Below are positions 37,515 through 47,524 of a stretch of DNA of 64,000 nucleotides, in pieces. The notes beneath the pieces are model-generated. The model worked only from the letters and a program-made list of their open reading frames with translations, was not told the DNA's origin and made no database searches. Positions within the stretch are counted from its first letter, which is position 1; each line of letters opens with the position of its first letter. The stretch comes from Betaproteobacteria bacterium (GTDB lineage Bacteria > Pseudomonadota > Gammaproteobacteria > Burkholderiales > Burkholderiaceae_C). The position numbers were made by a program, and so were the translations under genes. The stretch covers positions 1 through 64,000 of the forward strand of contig CANGHH010000018.1 in assembly GCA_947453725.1 (NCBI GenBank). Direction: 5' to 3'.

Positions 37515-38144
37515 GTGCGATTCGTTCTTCAATTTCCACCGTTGCTGGCCGGACTGGCCCTGGCCTGCAGCGCGGCAGCCGTCGGCGCCCAGGCTGTGGC
37601 GCCCGACATGCGGTCGCATCCCCCGGCCGATGGCGCAGCGCCAGCCGCGCCGCCCAAGGCCGTCGTCTGCATGGCCTGCCACGGCCCGGGCGGACAGTCG
37701 GCGCAGGCACAGACACCGGCGCTGGCCGGCCAGTCCGCGCGCTACCTCGACCTGCAGTTGCGCGACTTCCAGGCCGGCCGGCGCAGCAACGAGTTGATGA
37801 GCCCGATGGCCAAGGACCTGACGCGCGACGAGATGCGCGAACTGGCGGCCTATTTCGCGGCCCAGAAGCCGATGGAGCAGAGCTTCCGCGCCGACCCCGA
37901 GAAGGCGCGTCTGGGCAAGGCCAAATCCGACGAGACCCTGTGCACGATGTGCCACCTCGGCGGCTTCGTCGGGCAGAACGAGATCCCGCGCGTGGCAGGG
38001 CAGCGTTTCGACTATGTGCTGAAGCAGCTGGCCGATTTCAAAGCCCGCCGGCGCACCAACGACGCCGGGAACATGACGGCGGTGTCGAACACGCTGAGCG
38101 ACGCCGACATCGAGAACCTCGCGCATTACCTGGCGGCGCTGTAG
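37515..38144 (+). CDS. dihaem cytochrome c (c4-like)
   Basis: A 209-residue exported protein with GTG start preceded by GGAGGTG. The signal peptide ends near SAAAVGAQA. Two haem-binding motifs, CMACH and CTMCH, each start a cytochrome c domain of about 85 residues; distal methionines lie in NELMSPMAKDL and AGNMTAVSNTL. It resembles cytochrome c4. Placement after the PQQ dehydrogenase suggests it passes electrons from alcohol oxidation to a terminal oxidase. Confidence 0.92.
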   Translation: MRFVLQFPPLLAGLALACSAAAVGAQAVAPDMRSHPPADGAAPAAPPKAVVCMACHGPGGQSAQAQTPALAGQSARYLDLQLRDFQAGRRSNELMSPMAKDLTRDEMRELAAYFAAQKPMEQSFRADPEKARLGKAKSDETLCTMCHLGGFVGQNEIPRVAGQRFDYVLKQLADFKARRRTNDAGNMTAVSNTLSDADIENLAHYLAAL

Positions 38145-38189
38145 CGCCTGCGCCTGCTTTGGTGGCGACGGCGCCCGCGGCGCGCGGGC

Positions 38190-38939
38190 TCAGTCGGCCA
38201 CCGCTTCGCGGTAGGCGTGCCACGAGGCATGGCCGACCACCGGCCCGACGACCAGCAAGCCGGCGAACCACGGCAGCATCGCCAGGCCGACCACCACGGC
38301 GATCAGCAGCGCCCACCACAGCAACACCGCCGGCTGGCTCAGCACCAGGCGCAGGCTGGTCAGGCCGGCCGTGATGGCGTCGGTCTGGCGGTGCAGGATC
38401 ATCGGCATCGCGACCACGCTGATGGCGTAGATCAGTGACGCGAAGAGCGCGCCCACGGCGCCCCAGACGACGATGAAGACGAGGTTGTCGGGCGAGAGCA
38501 GCGCCAGCAGCGAACCCTTGAAGTCGGGCATGCCGTCGAAGGTGACGGCGAAGACCACCAGCGTGCTGCGCGCCCACAGCATTTCCAGCACCAGCAGCAC
38601 CACGCCGAAGATGCCGAGCTGCCCGGTGCGCGTGCGCCAGGCGAGGATCGAATCGGCATAGCCCGGCCGGGCGCCGTTTTCCAGCTGCTGGCTGACCCGG
38701 TACAGGCCCAGGCAGAGGAAAGGGCCCACCAGCAGGAAACCGCCCGACAGCGCCAGCACATAGGCCGGCGAGCTTTCGAAAACCGCCATCAGCGCCCAGC
38801 CCATGACCATGAAACAGGCGCCGTAGAACAGGCCGATGCCGGGCGCACGGATGAAGTCGCGCCAGCCCAGCGCCAGCCAGTGCAGCGGCTGGCCGAAGCC
38901 CAGCCGGCGCAGCACGGTGGGAGCGGGGATTTCGTTCAC
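38190..38939 (-). CDS. DUF2189 domain-containing membrane protein
   Basis: A 249-residue integral membrane protein with six or so hydrophobic segments. The beginning WLALGWRDFIRAPGIGLFYG and the segment PFLCLGLYRVSQQLENG are typical of DUF2189. The GTG start with AGGGTG upstream gives the usual short N-terminus. Function unknown. It follows lspA on the same strand. Confidence 0.88.
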   Translation of the reverse strand: MNEIPAPTVLRRLGFGQPLHWLALGWRDFIRAPGIGLFYGACFMVMGWALMAVFESSPAYVLALSGGFLLVGPFLCLGLYRVSQQLENGARPGYADSILAWRTRTGQLGIFGVVLLVLEMLWARSTLVVFAVTFDGMPDFKGSLLALLSPDNLVFIVVWGAVGALFASLIYAISVVAMPMILHRQTDAITAGLTSLRLVLSQPAVLLWWALLIAVVVGLAMLPWFAGLLVVGPVVGHASWHAYREAVAD

Positions 38940-38985
38940 GGTGCACCCTGGTGGCTGGACCTGCTCCTTGGCCGCCCGGGCTGCG

Positions 38986-39504
38986 TCAGGCCTTCGCGCG
39001 CTTGACGCGCAGCAGCTCATCCAGCACCAGGCAGAAGGCGCCGAGTGTGATGGCGCTGTCGGCGGCATTGAAGGCGGGGAAGTACCCCCCCGGAAAGAGA
39101 ATTCCCAGGACCGGGAGATGGAATTGCAGGAAGTCGACCACGTAGCCGTGCAGCCCGCGGTCGATGGCATTGCCCAAAGCGCCGCCCATGATCATCGCCA
39201 CCGCGAAGCAGAACAGCTTCTGCGTCGGGTGGCTGCGGATCATCCAGACGATGAAGCCCGAGGCCAGCAGGCCCAGCGCGATGAAGAACCAGCGCTGCCA
39301 GCCCGAGCCATCGGCGAACATCGAGAAGGCCGCGCCCTTGTTGTGCGCCCGCACCAGGTTGAAGTAGCCGGTGATGGTTCGGCTGTCGCCGTACTCGAAA
39401 GCCTGCATCACCAGGGTCTTGCTGAGCTGGTCGACCAGGATGACCAGCAGCGCCAGCCCCAGCCACAGCGCCATGCCGCCCCGGCCGCTCTGTTTGCGCG
39501 CCAT
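38986..39504 (-). CDS. lspA: lipoprotein signal peptidase
   Basis: LspA removes the signal peptide of prolipoproteins after lipidation. The 172-residue, four-helix membrane protein has ILVDQLSK, the NKGAAFSMF motif, and the two catalytic aspartates in GNAIDRG and FNAADSAI. One base separates its ATG from the ileS stop, in the standard ribF-ileS-lspA order. Confidence 0.96.
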   Translation of the reverse strand: MARKQSGRGGMALWLGLALLVILVDQLSKTLVMQAFEYGDSRTITGYFNLVRAHNKGAAFSMFADGSGWQRWFFIALGLLASGFIVWMIRSHPTQKLFCFAVAMIMGGALGNAIDRGLHGYVVDFLQFHLPVLGILFPGGYFPAFNAADSAITLGAFCLVLDELLRVKRAKA

Positions 39505-39505
39505 C

Positions 39506-42379
39506 TCAGGCCACCGTGCGGGTTTCGCCCGCGCCGTAGAGGTTGCTGACGCAGCGGCCGCAAATCGTCGGATGGGCGGCGTCGCTGCCCACATCGCTGC
39601 GGTAGTGCCAGCAGCGTTCGCACTTGTTGGCGCTGCTGGCCTGCACCTTGGCGCTGAAGGCGTCGCCGGCCTGCAGGTCGACGGCCGAGGTGATCAGCAC
39701 GAACTTCAGGCCGTCACCCAAGGCAGCCAGCAGCGCGTGGTCTTCGGCGGTGACGCCGAGGGTCACGTTCGCCTGCAGCGAAGAACCCAGGCCGCCGGCC
39801 GCGCGCAGCGCCTCGATGTCCTTGTTGACGCCGTCGCGCAGTTCGCGGATGCGCGTCCATTTGGCCAACAAGGCGGTGTCGGGCGCGTCGAAGGCCCAGA
39901 AGGTCTGCGTGAAGATCGAGTCGCCGCCGTCGAAGACCTTCCAGGCTTCCTCGGCGGTGAAGCTGAGGAAGGGCGCCATCCAGCGCAGCATCGCGTGGGT
40001 GATCTGCCACAGCGCGGTCTGCGCGCTGCGCCGGGCATGCGAACCGGGCGCCGTCGTGTACAGGCGGTCTTTCAGCACGTCGAGGTAGAAGGAGCCCAGG
40101 TCCTCGGCGCAGAAGACCTGCAGCTTGCCCACCACCGGATGGAATTCGTAGACCTCGAAGTGCGCCAGGATCTCTTGCTGCAATTGCGCGCTGCGCGACA
40201 GGGCCCAGCGGTCGATTTCCAGCATCTGCGTCAGCGGCACCGCGTGCTGCTTCGCGTCGAAGTCGCTGGTGTTGGCCAGCAGGAAGCGCAGGGTGTTGCG
40301 GATGCGCCGGTAGCTGTCGACGACGCGGGCCAGGATCTTGTCGTCGATGGACAGGTCGCCCGAGTAGTCGGTGGACGCGCACCACAGGCGCACGATCTCG
40401 GCGCCGAGCTGGCTGGTGACCTTGCCCATCTCGATCACGTTGCCCACGCTCTTGCTCATCTTGCGGCCGGCGCCATCGACCGCGAAACCGTGGGTCAGCA
40501 GACCGCGGTAGGGCGCTCGGCCTTCCAGCGCGCAGCCGATCAGCAGCGAGGAATGGAACCAGCCGCGGTGCTGGTCGTGGCCTTCGAGGTAGAGGTCGGC
40601 CTCGGGCCCGGCTTCGTGGTAGCCGCGGTGACCCGGTGCGCCCTGGTGCGAGCCGCGCAGCACATGGCTGAAAGTCGAGCCCGAGTCGAACCAGACGTCG
40701 AGGATGTCGTTGCTCTTGGCGTAGTGCGCGGCGTCTTCGCCGAGCCACTCGGCCGGGTCCAGCCGGCTCCAGGCCTCGACGCCGCCTTCGCCCACCAGCA
40801 CCGCCGCACGTTCCATCAGCGCCAGCGTGTCGGGGTGCAACTCGCCGGTCACCTTGTGCAGGAAGAAGGGCAGCGGCACACCCCAGTTGCGCTGGCGGCT
40901 GATGCACCAGTCGGGTCTGCCCGCGATCATGTCGCGCAGGCGGGCCCGGCCGTTCTCGGGGTAGAAGCTGGTCTGGTCGATGGCCGCCAGCGCGGTCTGG
41001 CGCAAGGTTCCTGGCGCCTTGTCGACGGTGAACACGCCCGCGCCTTCGTCCATGCGCACGAACCACTGCGCGGCGGCGCGGTAGATCACCGGCGTCTTGT
41101 GGCGCCAGCAGTGCGGGTAGCTGTGCTGAAGGCCGGCGGTGTTGAACAGCCGGCCGGCATCGGCCAGCGCCTGCACGATGACCGGCCCGGCCTTCCAGAT
41201 GTTCAGCCCGCCGAACAGGGGCAGGGCGGCTTCGTAGCGGCCGTCGCCCTGCACCGGGTTCAGGATCTCGTCGGCCTTCATGCCGTGCGCCAGGCAGGCG
41301 TTGAAGTCGTCCACGCCGTAGGCCGGCGAGCTGTGGACCAGGCCGGTGCCATCGTCGGCGGTGGCGTAGTCGGCCAGGACGACAGGCGACAGCCGGTCGT
41401 AGCCGGCATCAACCTGGGCCAGCGGGTGGTGGAAGTTCAGGCCGCCGAGCTGCTCGCCCTTCACCGTGGCCAGCACTTCGCCCGTCAGGCCGTAGCGTTC
41501 CAGGCACTTCTCGACCAGCGCTTCGGCCAGGATCAGCAGGCCGCGCTCGGAGTCCACCAGCGCGTAGTTCAGCGCCGGGTTGAGGTTCAGCGCCTGGTTG
41601 GCCGGCAAGGTCCACGGCGTGGTCGTCCAGATGACGGCGTAGGCGTCCTTGGCCAGCGCCGGCAGGCCGAATGCAGCCGCCAGCTTGGCGGGTTCGGCGG
41701 CCAGGAAGCCGACGTCGACCGTGGTGCTCTTCTTGTCGGCGTATTCGATCTCGAACTCGGCCAGCGAGCTGCCGCAGTCGAAGCACCAGTAGACCGGCTT
41801 CTGGCCGCGGTAGACATGGCCGCGTTCGACCAGGCGCTGCAGCACGCGGATCTCGCCGGCCTCGTTGGCCTTGTCCATCGTGCGGTAGGGGTGGGCCCAG
41901 TCGCCGAGTACGCCCAGGCGCTGGAAATCGACCATCTGCTGGGCGATCTGCTCGCCGGCATAGGCGCGGCTCAGGGCCTGCACCTTGTCGCGCGGCAGGC
42001 CACGGCCGTGATCCTTCTCGATCTGGTTTTCGATCGGCAGGCCGTGGCAGTCCCAACCCGGGACGTAGCGCGCGTCGAAGCCGGCCAGCTGGCGGCTCTT
42101 GACGACCATGTCCTTCAGGATCTTGTTGACCGCGTGGCCGATGTGCAGCTTGCCGTTGGCGTAGGGCGGACCGTCGTGCAGCACGAACAGCGGCGCGCCG
42201 ATGCGGGCGTCACGCAGCCGCTTGTACAGGCCGCCGCCTTGCTCGGTGTCGTTCCAGCCGGCGATCCAGCCCGGCTCCCGCTTGGGCAGGTCGCCGCGCA
42301 TCGGGAAGGGCGTGTCGGGCAGGTTCAGCGTGCGGCGGTAGTCGGGCGTGGCCGGGTCGGCAGGCGTGGGGGCATTCAT
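39506..42379 (-). CDS. ileS: isoleucine--tRNA ligase
   Basis: IleRS, 957 residues, class I. The HIGH motif is in [15 protein letters not shown], the editing (CP1) domain contains [17 protein letters not shown] is in [10 protein letters not shown], and the C-terminal zinc finger is CERCWHY...CGRCVSN. No leader or T-box is seen in the 223 bases upstream of its start, where nothing else was recognised. Confidence 0.97.
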   Translation of the reverse strand: MNAPTPADPATPDYRRTLNLPDTPFPMRGDLPKREPGWIAGWNDTEQGGGLYKRLRDARIGAPLFVLHDGPPYANGKLHIGHAVNKILKDMVVKSRQLAGFDARYVPGWDCHGLPIENQIEKDHGRGLPRDKVQALSRAYAGEQIAQQMVDFQRLGVLGDWAHPYRTMDKANEAGEIRVLQRLVERGHVYRGQKPVYWCFDCGSSLAEFEIEYADKKSTTVDVGFLAAEPAKLAAAFGLPALAKDAYAVIWTTTPWTLPANQALNLNPALNYALVDSERGLLILAEALVEKCLERYGLTGEVLATVKGEQLGGLNFHHPLAQVDAGYDRLSPVVLADYATADDGTGLVHSSPAYGVDDFNACLAHGMKADEILNPVQGDGRYEAALPLFGGLNIWKAGPVIVQALADAGRLFNTAGLQHSYPHCWRHKTPVIYRAAAQWFVRMDEGAGVFTVDKAPGTLRQTALAAIDQTSFYPENGRARLRDMIAGRPDWCISRQRNWGVPLPFFLHKVTGELHPDTLALMERAAVLVGEGGVEAWSRLDPAEWLGEDAAHYAKSNDILDVWFDSGSTFSHVLRGSHQGAPGHRGYHEAGPEADLYLEGHDQHRGWFHSSLLIGCALEGRAPYRGLLTHGFAVDGAGRKMSKSVGNVIEMGKVTSQLGAEIVRLWCASTDYSGDLSIDDKILARVVDSYRRIRNTLRFLLANTSDFDAKQHAVPLTQMLEIDRWALSRSAQLQQEILAHFEVYEFHPVVGKLQVFCAEDLGSFYLDVLKDRLYTTAPGSHARRSAQTALWQITHAMLRWMAPFLSFTAEEAWKVFDGGDSIFTQTFWAFDAPDTALLAKWTRIRELRDGVNKDIEALRAAGGLGSSLQANVTLGVTAEDHALLAALGDGLKFVLITSAVDLQAGDAFSAKVQASSANKCERCWHYRSDVGSDAAHPTICGRCVSNLYGAGETRTVA

Positions 42380-42602
42380 GGCAAGTCCTCAGGGCCGCAG
42401 ATGGGCGGCGGGCGGTGCGGGCTGGATGGATCGCGCCGTCAGGGCGGCGCCCGGTGCCGGGGCCAAGCGCCCGGCCTTCAGCGCGCGATCAGGGCGATCA
42501 GCGCTGGGGCCGAATCATTCGGTCGCGCGTGCGATGCGTGGTGGCGGGCCAGCGGAAGCGCAGTGACGGCGGCTTGAACATGGCCCTGATTCTAATCGGC
42601 GG

Positions 42603-43574
42603 CTAAGCCGGCGCCTGGGCGTGCCAGGCGACGGCGGCGGCCGTGTCGCGCGCGATGCCGGCGCGCAGCGACGCCAGGCCGTCGTACTTCAGCTCGTCGT
42701 GCAGCTTGTGCAGCAGCTCGACCCGCACGCAGCGGCCGTAGCCGCCGTCGCGGCCCAGGGCTTCGGGCCAGTCCAGGCAGTGCACTTCCAGCAGCACGCG
42801 GCCGTTGTCTTCCACGGTCGGCCGCACGCCCAGGCTGGCCACCCCCGGCAGCGGCTGCTCGGCCAGGCCGTGCACGCGCACGACGAAGATGCCACTGACG
42901 GCCGGGCGTGGGTGGCCGAAGCGCAGGTTCAGCGTGCGAAAGCCCAGCTCACGGCCCAGCTTGGCGCCGTGCACCACGTGGCCGCTGATGGCGTAGGGCC
43001 GGCCGAGCAGCGCTTCGGCGTGCGCCATGTCGCCGCTGCGCAGCGCCGCCCGCACCGCCGAACTCGACACGCGCAGGCCATGGACCTCGTAGCTCATCAT
43101 CCGGGCCACATCGAAGCCGGCCTGCGATCCGGCGGCGTCCAGCATCGCGTAGTCGCCGGCGCGCCTGGCGCCGAAGCTGAAGTCGTCGCCGACCAGCACA
43201 TAGCGGGCGCGCAGGCCTTGCTGCAGCACGTCGGTGATGAAGGCCTGTGGCGACATCGCGGCAAAAGCCGCGTCGAAGCGCTGCACCACGACGTGATCGA
43301 TGCCGCAGCGCTGCAGTTCCAGCAGCTTGTCGCGCAGCGTGGCGATGCGCGGCGGCGCCAGCTCGGGCTTGCCGGCCAGCCGCGCGAAATGGTCGCGCGG
43401 ATGGGGTTCGAAGGTCAGCACGCAGGACGGCAGGCCGCGGTGGCGCGCCTCGCTGGTCAGCAGCGCCAGCATGGCCTGGTGGCCGCGGTGCACGCCGTCG
43501 AAATTGCCGATGGTGACGGCGCAGCCGGCCGGAACGTCGGTGCCGTGCAAACGGAAACTGCGGTGGATCTGCAT
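42603..43574 (-). CDS. ribF: bifunctional riboflavin kinase/FAD synthetase
   Basis: RibF makes FMN then FAD. The 323-residue protein has the nucleotidyltransferase domain (TIGNFDGVHRGHQAML with the GxxDGxHxGH motif; VLTFEPHPRDHF; VGDDFSFGARRAG; SSSAVRAAL) and a C-terminal flavokinase domain (GHVVHGAKLGRELGFRTLNL). No FMN riboswitch is seen upstream. Confidence 0.96.
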   Translation of the reverse strand: MQIHRSFRLHGTDVPAGCAVTIGNFDGVHRGHQAMLALLTSEARHRGLPSCVLTFEPHPRDHFARLAGKPELAPPRIATLRDKLLELQRCGIDHVVVQRFDAAFAAMSPQAFITDVLQQGLRARYVLVGDDFSFGARRAGDYAMLDAAGSQAGFDVARMMSYEVHGLRVSSSAVRAALRSGDMAHAEALLGRPYAISGHVVHGAKLGRELGFRTLNLRFGHPRPAVSGIFVVRVHGLAEQPLPGVASLGVRPTVEDNGRVLLEVHCLDWPEALGRDGGYGRCVRVELLHKLHDELKYDGLASLRAGIARDTAAAVAWHAQAPA

Positions 43575-43583
43575 GGCGGCGGA

Positions 43584-44702
43584 TTATCCCGGCGGCAAGG
43601 CCAGCAGCCGCCGGTACAGCGCCAGGTAGGCGCCGGCGGCGCGGTCCCAGTCGAACTGGGCCGCGTGCCGGCGTATCGCCTCGGCGCGGCCCGGCTGTGC
43701 GTGGCGCGCCAGGCCTTGTTCGACGACGGCGCGCATCGCGCGGGGGTCGAAGTCGTCGAAGTAGTCGGCGGCCGCGCCGCCGATCTCGGGCAGGCAGGTG
43801 CGCCGCGCCAGGAACACCGGCTTGCCAAAGTGCATGGCCTCGATCGGCGGCAGACCGAAACCCTCGGTCAGCGACGGGAACAGGAAGCCCGTGCACCGCG
43901 CGTAGGCCCAGGCCTTCTGCGCGTCGTTGATGCCGAGGTGGAACTGCAGGTTGGGGAGCTGCACCGTGGCGCGCAACTGCTTGGCGTCGTCGCTGGGCGG
44001 GCCGCAAAGCACGAAGTTCATCTCGGGCCAGGACTTGGCCAGCGCGATCAGCGCCTGCGGGTTCTTCGACGGCGACATCCGGCTGAGGTGGAAGAGAAAG
44101 GGCCGCTGGTCGTCCAGCGCCCAGCCCGGCAGCGGCTCGCGCGGTGCATCGACGAAGCTGCGCGCGCCGTTGTGGATGACCTGCAGCGGGCCGGTCCAGC
44201 CCAGCTGGCGCCGCACGTCGTCGGCGGTGTACTGGCTGATCGCGACGACCTCGTCGGTGCGGCGCATCAGCGCCAGCGTGCGGCGGTGGTGGCGCCAGGT
44301 CGAAAAGGCGTTGCGGCCGATCAGGTAGTTCAGGTCGTGGACGGTGACCAGGCGCGCGGCGCTGCCGGGCTCCATGTTCGGCGGCCGATTCTTGTTCAGC
44401 TGGTGCAGGCTGTGCCACAGCGCGTAGGGTTGCGGCCGCGCGTGGCGCAGGCGCTGCCAGCGCTTGACATGCAGATAGCCGACCTCGCGGCCGAACAGGC
44501 CGTCGAGCGTGTCGCGCAGGTGGAAGTCGATGTGGATGCCGTGCTGCTCGCGCCACTTCGGAGCGACGGCCGCGATGCGCTGGCCGATCTGCAGCGAGAA
44601 CTCGCCGAGGCCGTCGTGCAGGGCGCCGATGTTGCCCAGGCTGATGCCGATGCGGCGTTCGGGGCCTTCTTGGCCTTCGTGACGTTTTCGGGGCTCGTTC
44701 AT
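43584..44702 (-). CDS. glycosyltransferase family 4
   Basis: A 372-residue GT-B glycosyltransferase. The acceptor-side half contains GISLGNIGALHDGLGEFS and VTVHDLNYLIG; the nucleotide-sugar half has FHLSRMSPSKNPQALI and the EX7E region PSLTEGFGLPPIEAMHFGKP. Likely adds a hexose, possibly mannose, to a surface glycan. Ten bases upstream of ribF on the same strand; divergent from the methyltransferase. Confidence 0.88.
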   Translation of the reverse strand: MNEPRKRHEGQEGPERRIGISLGNIGALHDGLGEFSLQIGQRIAAVAPKWREQHGIHIDFHLRDTLDGLFGREVGYLHVKRWQRLRHARPQPYALWHSLHQLNKNRPPNMEPGSAARLVTVHDLNYLIGRNAFSTWRHHRRTLALMRRTDEVVAISQYTADDVRRQLGWTGPLQVIHNGARSFVDAPREPLPGWALDDQRPFLFHLSRMSPSKNPQALIALAKSWPEMNFVLCGPPSDDAKQLRATVQLPNLQFHLGINDAQKAWAYARCTGFLFPSLTEGFGLPPIEAMHFGKPVFLARRTCLPEIGGAAADYFDDFDPRAMRAVVEQGLARHAQPGRAEAIRRHAAQFDWDRAAGAYLALYRRLLALPPG

Positions 44703-44769
44703 CGGCGGTCAGTGTATCGGCGAGGACGGTCCGGCCCCGCGGAAAGCGGCTGGCACAATCTTTTGGCCC

Positions 44770-45474
44770 ATGAGTACACCCACCGACCCCTACGCCAGCT
44801 GGAAGAACTGGGCGCCCGCTGACTTTGGCCGCCACTCGCCCTACGACGATCGCTACTACCGCTGGCACCTGCAGCGCGCGGGGTTCGACCTGGCGCAGCC
44901 GCTGCGCGTGCTGGAGATCGGCTACGGCAATGGCCGCTTCATGGGCTGGCTGCGGGCCGGTGGCCACGCCGTTTGCGGCGTCGAGGCCAACCCGCAGCTG
45001 GTCGAGCGCGCGGTCGCTGCCGGCTTTGACGCCGCCGCCGATCCGGACCGCTTCAAGGCGACGGCGCCCTTCGACCTGATCGCCGCCTTCGACGTCCTGG
45101 AGCACATCGCCGTGGCCGACCTGCAGCCTTTCGTCGAACAGTTGCTGACGCGTCTGGCGCCGGATGGTCGGCTGCTGCTGCGCTTCCCGAACGGCGAATC
45201 GCCTTTCGGCCTGTGGATGCAGCACGGCGACCTGACCCACCTGCACGCGCTGGGGCTGTCGAAGCTGCGCCAGCTGTGCACCGCCTGCGGCCTGCAGATC
45301 AGCCACAGCGGCGAAACCCTGCCCTGGCGTGAACAGCCCCCATCGCGCCGGCTGGTCGCGGCGCTGGCGGCCTGGTCGCGTCGCCGCTTCGAGTGGCGGC
45401 TGCGCAAGATGTACGGCCTGCCGCGCGGGCTGGACCTGTCGCCGAATCAGCTGGTGGTGCTGACCCGCGCCTGA
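44770..45474 (+). CDS. class I SAM-dependent methyltransferase
   Basis: A 234-residue methyltransferase: motif I VLEIGYGNGRFMGWL, motif II GVEANPQL, motif IV DLIAAFDVLEHI. It keeps a C-terminal extension rich in Arg (WSRRRFEWRLRKMYGL). The glycosyltransferase neighbours suggest it modifies a polysaccharide or its lipid-linked precursor. The last 28 bases overlap the convergent glycosyltransferase gene. Confidence 0.87.
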   Translation: MSTPTDPYASWKNWAPADFGRHSPYDDRYYRWHLQRAGFDLAQPLRVLEIGYGNGRFMGWLRAGGHAVCGVEANPQLVERAVAAGFDAAADPDRFKATAPFDLIAAFDVLEHIAVADLQPFVEQLLTRLAPDGRLLLRFPNGESPFGLWMQHGDLTHLHALGLSKLRQLCTACGLQISHSGETLPWREQPPSRRLVAALAAWSRRRFEWRLRKMYGLPRGLDLSPNQLVVLTRA

Positions 45475-46730
45475 TCAGCCGGCGGGTTGCGGCTGACGCG
45501 GGCGATGGCCTCGGCGTACTGCGCCAGCACATGCGGCCAGGCGTACAGGCGCTGCACGTAGGCCGCGCCCAGCTCACCCAGGCGCAGGCGTTCGGCTGGC
45601 GGCAAGGCCGACAGCTCGCGCAAGGCCACGCGCAGCTGGCGCCGGCTGCGGTAGGCCCGCCCGGCACCGCTGTTTTCCACGTGCTCGGCCAGCACGCCGC
45701 ACAGGCCGTTGGCGATGACCGGCGTGCGCAGCAGCATGGCTTCCAGCAGCACCATCGACAGGCTCTCGTAGCGCGAGGGAATGACCAGCGCCGCGGCGCC
45801 GGCGATCAGCGCGTTGCGGTCGGCTTCACTGATGAAGCCGGTGCCGACGATGCGCGGGTCGCCGGGGATCTGCATGATGGCCTGACCGACCATCACCAGC
45901 CGCGCCTTGGGGTCGCTGCGGGCGTGGGCCTGGAAGACGGCCAGCAGCTCGTCGCAGCCCTTGGCCACGTCGATGCGGCCGACGTAGATCAGGTAGCCGG
46001 GCTGCAGGCCGTAGCGCGCCAGCACCTCGGCCACGGCAGTGGAGCTCGGCACCTGCACGTCCATGCCCAGCGCCGCGACCACGGCCTTGCGGGTGTCGAT
46101 GCCGTACATCCGCGCAGCCAGCTCGCGTTCGGCTTCGGTCTGGAAGATCAGCTCGCCGGCGCTGCGCAGCACCGTGCCGAAGACCGGCAGGTACATCGGC
46201 TTCTCGTCGTGCAGCAGCGGCAGCAGGATGCTGCGCCGGCCCCAGACCTGCACACCCCGCGCGCTGGGTTCGTAGAGCGCGGTGTAGAAGATGACGGCGT
46301 CGTAGCGCTCGGCCGAATCGGCCAGGTGCCGGAGCAGGGCCTCGCAGTGCGGGCCCTGGCGGCGCAAGAAGTCGACGCCGTCGTGAAAGGGGTCGCCATT
46401 CGGCGGTGACACGCGCGGACCGGGCAGCAGCCCGAGCAGGTGGCGCAGCTTGAAGCGCAGCTTGTGGACCAGCGGCACACGGGCGCGTCCGATGTCGTTG
46501 CGCAGCGGCTGCGGGAAGCGCAGCACCCGCACGCCGTTGACCCGGCAGGGGCCGGGCGGGTAGGCCATCGCCCAGTCGGTGTAGTCGTGGGCGCAACTGG
46601 TCAGGACTTCGACGTCGTACTGCCGGGCCAGCCTTTCGGTCAGCAGGCGCGCGTGCAGTTCGGCGCCGCCATTGATCTTCTCGCCGTAGCGTTGCACGAC
46701 GACAGCCAGTCGTTTCACGGGTGTGTCCAT
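45447..46730 (-). CDS. glycosyltransferase family 4
   Basis: A 427-residue GT4 enzyme: RYGEKINGGAELHARLLTERLA at the acceptor domain (minus ends), then YVGRIDVAKGCDELLAVF and PSRYESLSMVLLEAMLLRTPV with the paired Glu residues of the family. The start MDTPVKRLAVVVQRYGE is typical; an in-frame extension upstream is not. Same glycan region as the GDP-mannose dehydratase-like gene. Confidence 0.88.
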   Translation of the reverse strand: MDTPVKRLAVVVQRYGEKINGGAELHARLLTERLARQYDVEVLTSCAHDYTDWAMAYPPGPCRVNGVRVLRFPQPLRNDIGRARVPLVHKLRFKLRHLLGLLPGPRVSPPNGDPFHDGVDFLRRQGPHCEALLRHLADSAERYDAVIFYTALYEPSARGVQVWGRRSILLPLLHDEKPMYLPVFGTVLRSAGELIFQTEAERELAARMYGIDTRKAVVAALGMDVQVPSSTAVAEVLARYGLQPGYLIYVGRIDVAKGCDELLAVFQAHARSDPKARLVMVGQAIMQIPGDPRIVGTGFISEADRNALIAGAAALVIPSRYESLSMVLLEAMLLRTPVIANGLCGVLAEHVENSGAGRAYRSRRQLRVALRELSALPPAERLRLGELGAAYVQRLYAWPHVLAQYAEAIARVSRNPPADQARVSTTS

Positions 46731-46753
46731 GGTCTTCCAGTGCAGGCCAATGA

Positions 46754-47443
46754 CTAGCAGCCCGGCGGGGCGTCCAGCCAGCGCCATTGCCCGGGCGCCA
46801 GCTCGGCGCTCAGCGCCCATTCGCCGAAGCGACTGCGGTGCAGCGTCTCGACGCGGTTGCCGACCGCTGCCAGCATGCGCTTGACCTGGTGGTACTTGCC
46901 TTCGGTCAGCGTCAGCGCCAACGCGCAGTCGCCGGTGCGTTCAGCGGCCGCTGCGCGCACCGGCGCCGGGTCGTCGTCCAGCACCACGCCGTCGCGCAGG
47001 CGCTGCAACTGCGTCTCGTCGACCGGGTGCTTGGTGCCCACCTCGTAGACCTTGGCCACGTGGTGCTTGGGCGAGGTCAGGCGGTGGATCAGCGGCCCGC
47101 TGTCGGTCAGCAGCAGCAGGCCGGTGGTGTCCTCGTCGAGCCGGCCGATGGGCTGCATGCCGCGCAGCCGCAAGGGGTGCGGCAGCAGGTTCAGCACGCT
47201 GGGGTGGTGCTTGGGCTTGCGCGAGCACTCGTAGCCGGCCGGCTTGTGCAGCAGGATCAGCGCCTTCGGCCAGTAGGGCCAGACGACGCCCTGGACCTTG
47301 AATTGCAAGCCGGGCGCGCTGACCGGCGCGGCGGGGTCGTCCAGCGTCACGCCGCCGACCGAGACCTGGCCGTGGGCGATCAGACCCGCGCATTCGCGGC
47401 GGGTGCCGAAACCTTGACTGAAGAGCACGTCGATAATCCGCAT
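46754..47443 (-). CDS. 16S rRNA pseudouridine synthase, RsuA type
   Basis: A 229-residue pseudouridine synthase of the RsuA/RluB/E/F group. The N-terminal S4-like domain (FSQGFGTRRECAGLIAHGQV) is followed by the catalytic GRLDEDTTGLLLLT with its Asp, and by LTEGKYHQVKRMLAAVGN. Most similar in layout to RsuA, which modifies U516 of 16S rRNA. Unrelated in function to the flanking glycan genes. Confidence 0.9.
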   Translation of the reverse strand: MRIIDVLFSQGFGTRRECAGLIAHGQVSVGGVTLDDPAAPVSAPGLQFKVQGVVWPYWPKALILLHKPAGYECSRKPKHHPSVLNLLPHPLRLRGMQPIGRLDEDTTGLLLLTDSGPLIHRLTSPKHHVAKVYEVGTKHPVDETQLQRLRDGVVLDDDPAPVRAAAAERTGDCALALTLTEGKYHQVKRMLAAVGNRVETLHRSRFGEWALSAELAPGQWRWLDAPPGC

Positions 47444-47524
47444 CTGCGCATTTTCACATCGCGCCCAGCGATCGCTGCCCCGCAGCGCCAGGCCCCAGAC
47501 GAGTCACCGCGGAGAGTACCCAGC

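Noticed and set aside
39371..42577. A 1068-codon plus-strand frame opposite ileS
   Set aside because: It is antisense to the fully conserved isoleucyl-tRNA synthetase and has no domain features.
42380..42602. T-box or other leader upstream of ileS
   Set aside because: No specifier hairpin, T-box sequence or terminator is visible, and T-boxes are not expected in beta-proteobacteria.
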